DNA of 64,000 nt from Zeus faber (lineage: Eukaryota; Chordata; Actinopteri; Zeiformes; Zeidae): assembly GCA_960531495.1 (NCBI GenBank), contig OY482866.1:4150418-4214417 (forward strand), in the 5' to 3' direction. The translations under genes were made by a program, and so were the position numbers. The notes under the pieces were generated by a model. It worked only from the letters and a program-made list of their open reading frames with translations. It was not told the DNA's origin and made no database searches. Below are positions 58,001 through 64,000 of the stretch, piece by piece (position 1 is the first letter of the stretch; every line of letters begins with the position of its first letter).

Positions 58001-59712
58001 AATCTGCACAAATTGCGAGATGCAATCATGTCAACATGGACCAGAACCTCAAAGGAATGTTTCCAAAATCTTGTGGAATCCATGCCAAGAACAATTGAGG
58101 CTGTTATGAGAGGAAAGGGAGGCCCTACCCAGTATTAGTATATATTTTTATTATTTTTTTATTTTTAAATTTATTTATTATTTTTATTATTAAAAAAAAG
58201 TTATTTAACTTTGACAAATTACTTGAATCGGCCATTTTTCCTGGGTAAGAGACCTAAGACACTATTATTTTCTCACAGCACACTGAATTCCAGAAACCCA
58301 GATCGATAATTTCAAAGCAGTTTTCAATGTGCAGCCTGAAGCCTGGCCCACTTCACCATTTTTCAGATCTTGACAGATGTTGAAAATGTGAGCGAGCCCA
58401 CACAACATATCATGATCAATTTTGTTCCTGTTGGGTGTGGAGAGCAACAGTTTTCCCAAACAGCACACCACACACTTTGTTTCACCAACAACCAGAGTCC
58501 TTATCTCACATAGCCACAAAAGATTTGACGCGGAGGTGTGGCTTCGTGGGATAACCAGAGTCCCGACTCTCAAAAACACAAATCTTGCTCAATCAAAAGG
58601 AAGTTAGAGTAAACAAACATAGCGGGCCACGGGCTAGAACTAGCGATGCTATTTTTTGCACTATATTTTACAGAAAATCTAAAAGAAAAAAACAGTGGAT
58701 GAAGTCATGGAGACGGCGTGAACATTGACTCCACATGTTACTTTATGCTTCGCAGCGTTCGCATTTGCCACCATGGCTGCTGTTGTGCTTCACTTCTTCC
58801 GTTGGCTTGGCTCGGCTCCAAATCAGCTACTGGTCTTTCCCACATGACAATCCACAGACCGAGTCCTCAGGGTTCCCCCTACACTACAGGATACCAGATT
58901 GTAAATTTTGAATTTGTTTAATACTTGCGATTTGCGCTCGGTTCCGCCAGGACGGACTTCCGAGCAGATCAGGGAAGTAAGAAACACTTGTAACATACCT
59001 CACACCACAGGATAATCTGGCACAATAATCTTTAGAACCATCAAAAGGTCGGGATTTTGCTCACGATTGTCGGAAGCGGGGGAATCTGGCCCAAATTCTG
59101 CTTTGTTATCTGGTAGTGTGTGCCCCACTTCGGACCAGAAAGAAGCAGCCGTCTTATGGACTCAAAAGTTCTACGTGGCTTTCAACGTTGAAACTACATT
59201 TCCTTCACCTTCTGTGGCAACCGACAGGATGTATATGGGGATCCACAGCGTGTAGCGGCTCCAGAGCATGTTGAATGACAGCATGCCCATAATGCACAGC
59301 AGTTCATGTGGGTATCTGTCAAAGAAAAAGAGCAGAAAGAGCCTCAATCTTTGGTAACGGCCGATAAATGCAGAAAAGTGATTAATCGGTCATTACATGC
59401 TATTACTTGCATGCTTCTCTGTGCTTTCCTTTGCCTGATCAATTCAATCTTAGATATTGGCTGCTCCATTCCATGTGCAATCTGTTTTTGTTGACTCAAA
59501 ACAAAACAGGCAACTATGCAAAATAAGTGGTCAACCAAGCGTACCTCAGCAGATCTAGAATATTCCACAGGAAGAACTGCACACATACAACTGTGCTGCT
59601 CTGGATTTTTTCCATCGTGATTATGACCGTGAACAGCAGGAGATTCCTCTCAATAACCTTAATGGAAGAGGAATTGATTCAAACAGTGAGGAGGTTAGCC
59701 ACGCCTTAGCGT

Positions 59713-59745
<33 letters not shown>

Positions 59746-59925
59746 TAACTTAAACCCTCTGAAAACAACAGAGCTCAGAATTATGGGAGACACAAACTTG
59801 GACAAAGCGAGGTATGAGCCTGCCCTTCTCAAGCCCGTCTGCGATATGGAACAACTCCAGGATGGAGAGCAGTTGGCAAAGTGTCATCACCACTCCGATG
59901 GAATAGAATGTGTCCGCTAAAGCAT
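52293..59925 (-). CDS. hacd4: hacd4 (3-hydroxyacyl-CoA dehydratase 4), five 3' exons, gene span
   Basis: Gene-level entry; exons follow. Five exons join in phase to 554 nt (about 184 residues), from [10 protein letters not shown] to the stop. The N-terminal ~50 residues with the first membrane segment are beyond the window. Known for the family: multi-pass ER membrane protein that removes water from 3-hydroxyacyl-CoA, the third step of very-long-chain fatty-acid elongation. The catalytic pair is Tyr and Glu seven residues apart, visible here in [11 protein letters not shown]. Several hydrophobic stretches fit membrane helices. The end is lysine-rich (IKKHKK), as expected for an ER protein. 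Tail-to-tail with focad, as in human. The 6.5-kb intron between exons 3 and 4 of the window is full of Tc1 elements. Confidence 0.92.
52536..52661 (-). CDS. hacd4: hacd4 exon with IYQ.LP.FE motif
   Basis: Acceptor TTTTTCTTCTAG, donor TTG|GTAATA on the - strand. It encodes [20 protein letters not shown], then [20 protein letters not shown]. It matches human IYQSLPYFESFGTYSTKLP..YVLKIYL and includes the last membrane segment. Confidence 0.9.
53317..53354 (+). repeat. (TA)n microsatellite beside a Tc1 insertion
   Basis: TA tract ending in CACACACA directly at the left end of the Tc1 element 53363-54963. A TATATG tract continues at the other side (54964-55010). Confidence 0.9.
53363..54963 (-). 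mobile_element. Full-length Tc1/mariner element with intact transposase (family B, copy 2)
   Basis: The ends CAGTGGGGCAAAAAAGTATT are inverted repeats of >100 bp. The right side is flanked by TA and the left by a (TA)n(CA)n tract. Total 1,601 bp. It carries an uninterrupted transposase gene. It is in the same orientation as hacd4, inside its large intron. The same family, with one frameshift, is at 11901-13506. Confidence 0.94.
53578..54597 (-). CDS. Tc1-type transposase, intact 339 aa
   Basis: Cut-and-paste transposase that binds the terminal repeats and inserts at TA. It starts [20 protein letters not shown]. The N-terminal ~110 residues form the paired-type HTH region ([40 protein letters not shown]). 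The catalytic triad is visible: Asp in IWSDETKIE, Asp in QHDNDPKH, Glu in [10 protein letters not shown] at DD34E spacing. 339 residues is the normal family length and there is no stop or frameshift, so this copy may encode an active or recently active enzyme. Activity cannot be judged from sequence alone. Confidence 0.93.
   Translation of the reverse strand: MAKTKELSKDTRNKIVDLHQAGKTESAIGKQLVVKKSTVGAIIRKWKTYKTTVNLPRSGAPRKISPRGVKMITRRVSKHPRTTRGDLVNDLQRAGTKVTKATISNTLRRQGLKSCSARRVPLLKPVHVQARLKFAREHLGDPEEDWENVIWSDETKIELFGKNSTCRVWRRKKAELHPKNTIPTVKHGGGNIMLWGCFSAKGPGRLIRVKERMNGAMYRDILSENLLPSARALKMKRGWVFQHDNDPKHTARATKEWLRKKHFKVLEWPSRSSDLNPIENLWRELKVRVAQRQPQNLTALEMCMEEWAKIPATVCENLVKTYRKRLTSVIANKGFITKY
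55021..55262 (-). mobile_element. Tc1 family D remnant, inverted neighbour
   Basis: It starts with the inverted-repeat text CAATCAGCCACAACATTAAA. On the - strand it keeps pieces of the transposase 3' part (CATCTGTGGGATGTGCTGGA; GGAAGAAGGTGGCCTGCTCT), out of frame. It ends where the opposite-facing copy 55262-56130 starts. Confidence 0.7.
55262..56130 (+). mobile_element. Tc1 family D, decayed and internally deleted
   Basis: The left end CTGATCATCCACAGCATCAA and right end TTTTAATGTTGTGGCTCATCAG are inverted repeats. The + strand from 55411 encodes [40 protein letters not shown] and, after frameshifts, [17 protein letters not shown] text. Most of the catalytic core is deleted. Confidence 0.8.
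56142..58140 (+). mobile_element. Tc1 family E, decayed, split by an LTR palindrome
   Basis: The left end CACACTGACTATTAGAAACA follows TA. Transposase remnants on the + strand include [19 protein letters not shown] HTH text near 56340-56410, the catalytic region WSDEYRF (about 56715) and, after the insertion, [17 protein letters not shown] text (57935-57970). The reading frame is broken at many places. The sequence CAGCATGATAATGCAC stops at about 57005 and resumes at about 57855, so an ~850-bp element sits inside. The right terminal repeat is lost. Confidence 0.8.
57006..57850. mobile_element. Head-to-head LTR palindrome (LTR, PBS/leader, inverted LTR)
   Basis: The left arm 57006-57385 and the reverse complement of 57484-57850 are the same ~370-bp sequence with moderate divergence. 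Both share ACCAAGG.GCGCGGTTAA, CAGCATGGCTTCCTTCCC, an AATAAA-type signal near TTTATTCxGTTTGTTTAxTAAAAAC, ATGTCTGCAACCCACG and the terminal GACTCCCACA. Directly after the left arm, 57388-57405 reads TGGCTCCTGAACAGGGAC, very close to a lysine-tRNA primer-binding site. The arms are therefore LTRs of a retroelement and the 98-bp centre is its leader. No gag, pol or env sequence is present. Confidence 0.75.
58141..59208. other. hacd4 intron, nothing assigned
   Basis: T/A-rich run at 58140-58200, then unassigned sequence with no coding match up to the hacd4 exon at 59209. Confidence 0.45.
59209..59315 (-). CDS. hacd4: hacd4 exon with catalytic Tyr/Glu
   Basis: Acceptor TTCTTTGACAG, donor GAAG|GTGAAG on the - strand. 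It encodes [20 protein letters not shown] then [15 protein letters not shown]. It matches human RYTYSMLSVIG..TLWMPIYPLCVLAE. The Tyr of PIY and the Glu of ATE, seven residues apart, are the expected active-site pair. Confidence 0.93.
59545..59657 (-). CDS. hacd4: hacd4 exon with VVCV.F.LWN motif
   Basis: Acceptor TTCCATTAAG, donor GAG|GTACGC on the - strand. It encodes [20 protein letters not shown] then [17 protein letters not shown]. It matches human LTERIIILFVVITSQEEVQEKYVVCVLFVFWNLLDMVR, covering two membrane segments. Confidence 0.93.
59712..59742 (+). repeat. (CA)n microsatellite
   Basis: CA repeat in the hacd4 intron between its first two exons seen in the window. Confidence 0.9.
59798..59925 (-). 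CDS. hacd4: hacd4, first exon inside the window
   Basis: Acceptor TTTCCAAATGTCAG, donor CAA|GTTTGT on the - strand. It encodes [20 protein letters not shown] then [20 protein letters not shown] and VQ. It matches human MVDTFYAIGLVMRLCQSVSLLELLHI..LLPRFLQ. It begins with two bases of a split codon, so at least one more coding exon lies upstream, beyond 64000. Confidence 0.94.
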
Positions 59926-59994
59926 CTGACATTTGGAAAGGGGAAGAAAACAAATCATGTGTGTGCAATGAGTTTAGTCAGTTTAAAAGAGACT

Positions 59995-60094
<100 letters not shown>

Positions 60095-60169
60095 AATATA
60101 TATGTGTATATATATATATTAAATAAATAAATACAACTATTTTAGTTTAACTCGTCAAAATGTATTAGG

Positions 60170-60700
60170 AACTAGTACTTATTTATTAGATACAAGTTAC
60201 TATTCCAATTGTTACTAGTAACTATTGCAAGGTTACTATTAACAATTTGAACAATTGTGTTTTCGACGTCAAATATTTGCCTCCAACAATATCTATTCCC
60301 ATTGTTACTAGTATCTATTTCAATGTTACTAGTTTCATTCATTAGTGCCTAGTGCCTTTTCCTGTTACTAGTAAAAAAAACAACAACAAAAAAAAGTTTT
60401 TCCAGTATGTATTTAATACCTGTCATTTGAAATTACTAGTCAAAACAGCTTGTTGATAGTTTAATTTAAAATGTTACTTGTAAAAATAAAAATAGGAAAA
60501 AAACAGAAAAAGGCACTTGTCACTACTTATTAAGTACTAGTACTCAATTAATAGTGAAAATTTAAATAAATACTTGTCACAATGGGAATAGATACAAATA
60601 GGAGGCAAATATTTAATATCTCAAACAGGGAGTATTCAATGACAAAATTGTCCAAATAGTTACTCGAAACATCACAATAGTTACTGGTAACAATTGAAAT
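60170..60700. repeat. Foldback (long inverted repeat) element adjoining the satellite
   Basis: Arms of about 200 bp face each other around about 60440. Exact blocks include AAATATTTGCCTCC (60271-60284) against 60601-60614, and TATCTATTCCCATTGT (60290-60305) against 60579-60594. Further diverged blocks lie around AGTGCCTTTT. The outer left end (CCAATTGTTACTAGTAACTA) is the reverse complement of the satellite unit that starts at the outer right end. Confidence 0.85.
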
Positions 60701-63700
60701 AGTTACTAGAAACATCACAATAGCTACTAGAAACATCACAATAGTTACTGGTAACAACTGGAATAGTTACTAGAAACATCACAATAGTTACTAGAAACAT
60801 CACAATAGCTACTAGAAACATCACAATAGTTACTGGTAACAATTGGAATAGTTACTAGAAACATCACAATAGCTACTAGAAACATCACAATAGTTACTGG
60901 TAACAATTGGAATAGTTACTAGAAACATCACAATAGCTACTAGAAACATCACAATAGTTACTGGTAACAATTGGAATAGTTACTAGAAACATCACAATAG
61001 TTACTAGAAACATCACAATAGCTACTAGAAACATCACAATAGTTACTGGTAACAATTGGAATAGTTACTGGAAACATCACAATAGCTACTAGAAACATCA
61101 CAATAGTTACTGGTAACAATTGGAATAGTTAATAGAAACATCACAATAGCTACTAGAAACATCACAATAGTTACTGGTAACAATTGGAATAGTTACTAGA
61201 AACATCACAATAGTTACTAGAAACATCACAATAGCTACTAGAAACATCACAATAGTTACTGGTAACAATTGGAATAGTTACTGGAAACATCACAATAGTT
61301 ACTGGTAGCAATTGAAATAGTTACTAGAAACATCACAATAGTTACTAGAAACATCACAATAGTTACTGGTAACAATTGGAATAGTTAATAGAAACATCAC
61401 AATAGCTACTAGAAACATCACAATAGTTACTGGTAACAATTGGAATAGTTACTAGAAACATCACAATAGTTACTAGAAACATCACAATAGCTACTAGAAA
61501 CATCACAATAGTTACTGGTAACAATTGGAATAGTTACTGGAAACATCACAATAGTTACTGGTAGCAATTGAAATAGTTACTAGAAACATCACAATAGTTA
61601 CTAGAAACATCACAATAGCTACTAGAAACATCACAATAGTTACTGGTAACAATTGGAATAGTTACTAGAAACATCACAATAGTTACTGGTAGCAATTGAA
61701 ATAGTTACTAGAAACATCACAATAGTTACTAGAAACATCACAATAGCTACTAGAAACATCACAATAGTTACTGGTAACAATTGGAATAGTTACTAGAAAC
61801 ATCACAATAGTTACTAGAAACATCACAATAGCTACACGAAACATCACAATAGTTACTGGTAACAATTGGAATAGTTACTAGAAACATCACAATAGTTACT
61901 GGTAACAATTGAAATAGTGACTAGAAACATTACAATAGTTACCAGAAACATCACAATAGCTACTAGAAACATCACAATAGTTACTGGTAACAATTGGAAT
62001 AGTTACTAGAAACATCACAATAGCTATTAGAAACATCACAATAGTTACTAGAAACATCACAATAGCTACTAGAAACATCACAATAGTTACTGGTAACACT
62101 TGGAATAGTTACTAGAAACATCACAATAGCTACTAGAAACATCACAATAGTTACTGGTAACAATTGGAATAGTTACTAGAAACATCACAATAGTTACTGG
62201 TAACAATTGAAATAGTTACTAGAAACATCACAATAGTTACTGGTAACAATTGGAATAGTTACTAGGAACATCACAATAGTTACTAGAAACATCACAATAG
62301 TTACTGGTAACAATTGAAATAGTTACTACAAACATCACAATAGTTACTGGTAACAATTGGAATAGTTATTAGAAACATCAAAATAGTTACTAGAAACATC
62401 ACAATAGTTACTGGTAACAATTGGAATAGTTATTAGAAACATCAAAATAGTTACTAGAAACATCACAATAGTTACTGGTAACAATTGGAATAGTAATTAG
62501 AAACATCACAATAGTTACTAGAAACATCACAATAGTTACTGGTAACAATTGGAATAGTTATTAGAAACATCACAATAGTTACTATAAACATCACCATAGT
62601 TACTAAAAACATCACAATAGTTACTGGTAACAATTGGAATAGTTATTAGAAACATCACAATAGTTACTATAAACATCACCATAGTTACTAAAAACATCAC
62701 AATAGTTACTAGAAACATCACCATAGTTACTAGAAACATCACAATAGTTACTAGAAACATCACCATAGTTACTAAAAACATCACAATAGTTACTAGAAAC
62801 ATCACCATAGTTACTAGAAACATCACAATAGTTACTAGAAACATCACAATAGTTACTAGAAACATCACCATAGTTACTAGAAACATCACGATAGTTACCA
62901 GAAATATCACCATAGTTACTAGAAACATCACAATAGTTACTAGAAACATAAAAATAGTTACTGGTAACAATTGGAATAGTTACTAGAAACATCACAATAG
63001 TTACTGGTAACAATTGGAATAGTTACTAGAAACATCACGATAGTTACTAGAAACATCACGATAGTTACCAGAAATATCACCATAGTTACTAGAAACATCA
63101 CAATAGTTACTAGAAACATAAAAATAGTTACTGGTAACAATTGGAATAGTTACTAGAAACATCACAATAGTTACTAGAAACATCACCATAGTTACTAGAA
63201 ACATCACGATAGTTACCAGAAATATCACCATAGTTACTAGAAACATCACAATAGTTACTAGAAACATAAAAATAGTTACTGGTAACAATTGGAATAGTTA
63301 CTAGAAACATCACAATAGTTACTGGTAACAATTGGAATAGTTACTAGAAACATCACGATAGTTACTAGAAACATCACGATAGTTACCAGAAATATCACCA
63401 TAGTTACTAGAAACATCACAATAGTTACTAGAAACATAAAAATAGTTACTGGTAACAATTGGAATAGTTACTAGAAACATCACAATAGTTACTGGTAACA
63501 ATTGGAATAGTTACTAGAAACATCACGATAGTTACTAGAAACATCACGATAGTTACCAGAAATATCACCATAGTTACTAGAAACATCACAATAGTTACTA
63601 GAAACATAAAAATAGTTACTGGTAACAATTGGAATAGTTACTAGAAACATCACAATAGTTACTAGAAACATCACCATAGTTACTAGAAACATCACGATAG

Positions 63701-64000
63701 TTACCAGAAATATCACCATAGTTACTAGAAACATCACAATAGTTACTAGAAACATAAAAATAGTTACTGGTAACAATTGGAATAGTTACTAGAAACATCA
63801 CAATAGTTACTGGTAACAATTGGAATAGTTACTAGAAACATCACGATAGTTACTAGAAACATCACGATAGTTACCAGAAATATCACCATAGTTACTAGAA
63901 ACATCACAATAGTTACTAGAAACATAAAAATAGTTACTGGTAACAATTGGAATAGTTACTAGAAACATCACAATAGTTACTGGTAACAATTGGAATAGTT
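60650..64000. repeat. 21/22-bp minisatellite with 488-bp higher-order repeat
   Basis: Two related units alternate: a 21-bp unit ATAGTTACTAGAAACATCAC(A) with point variants, and a 22-bp unit ATAGTTACTGGTAACAATTG(GA). In 60650-62550 the common grouping is two 21-mers plus one 22-mer (64 bp). From about 62950 the order becomes fixed: landmark ends recur at 62970, 63140, 63288, 63458, 63628, 63776 and 63946, spacings 170, 148, 170, 170, 148, 170, so the period is 488 bp. The array runs off the window. Confidence 0.95.

Noticed and set aside
60548..63989. Open frames on the - strand of the satellite (up to 144 residues of VTIVMFL- or SSNYCDV-type repeats)
   Set aside because: A 21-bp unit has no stop in some frames, so open reading is automatic. 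The 22-bp units shift frame at random and nothing resembles a protein domain.

Overview
The window is nuclear DNA of a ray-finned fish (teleost). The evidence is many short exons with GT-AG introns, no operons or ribosome-binding sites, long (GT)n/(CA)n microsatellites, and a dense load of typical fish repeats (several Tc1/mariner families, hAT-type elements, L2-like and L1/Tx1-like retrotransposons, tRNA-headed SINEs). The species cannot be fixed from the sequence alone. I found no bacterial, viral-host-defence or CRISPR-like system.

Two host genes are present, tail to tail. On the + strand, 39 coding exons from 3945 to 50263 encode about 1,669 residues of focadhesin (focad). They run from near the N-terminus, with roughly the first 130 residues encoded upstream of the window, to the family's terminal AVWTRAYGW and stop. 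All exon phases chain without a frameshift. On the - strand, five exons between 59925 and 52293 encode the last ~184 residues of the ER enzyme 3-hydroxyacyl-CoA dehydratase 4 (hacd4). Its first exon(s) lie beyond 64000. The FOCAD-HACD4 neighbourhood is also found in human 9p21.

Layout: 1-3944 is upstream focad intron. 3945-27264 is focad exons 1-25 of the window, with Tc1 copies at 9621, 11901 and 17940, SINEs, and a hAT-like MITE. 27265-37101 is one large intron: an L2-like retrotransposon on the - strand is interrupted by a 5'-inverted L1/Tx1-like copy, followed by a hAT MITE with a perfect 8-bp target duplication. 37102-50263 is the remaining focad exons. 50264-52292 is the intergenic region with a decayed Tc1. 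52293-59925 is hacd4; its 6.5-kb intron holds an intact Tc1 transposase gene, two further Tc1 families, and a head-to-head LTR palindrome nested in one of them. 60170-64000 is a foldback element that grades into a minisatellite array with a 488-bp higher-order period. The array is still running at the window edge, inside the 5' intron of hacd4.

The most unusual signals are: the LTR-PBS-inverted LTR palindrome; the satellite that appears to have grown out of one arm of a foldback element; a copied piece of a focad exon with its microsatellite, inverted inside an intron 10 kb away; and a focad intron whose conserved donor reads GA instead of GT, with a compensating 4-nt-shifted GT-AG alternative.
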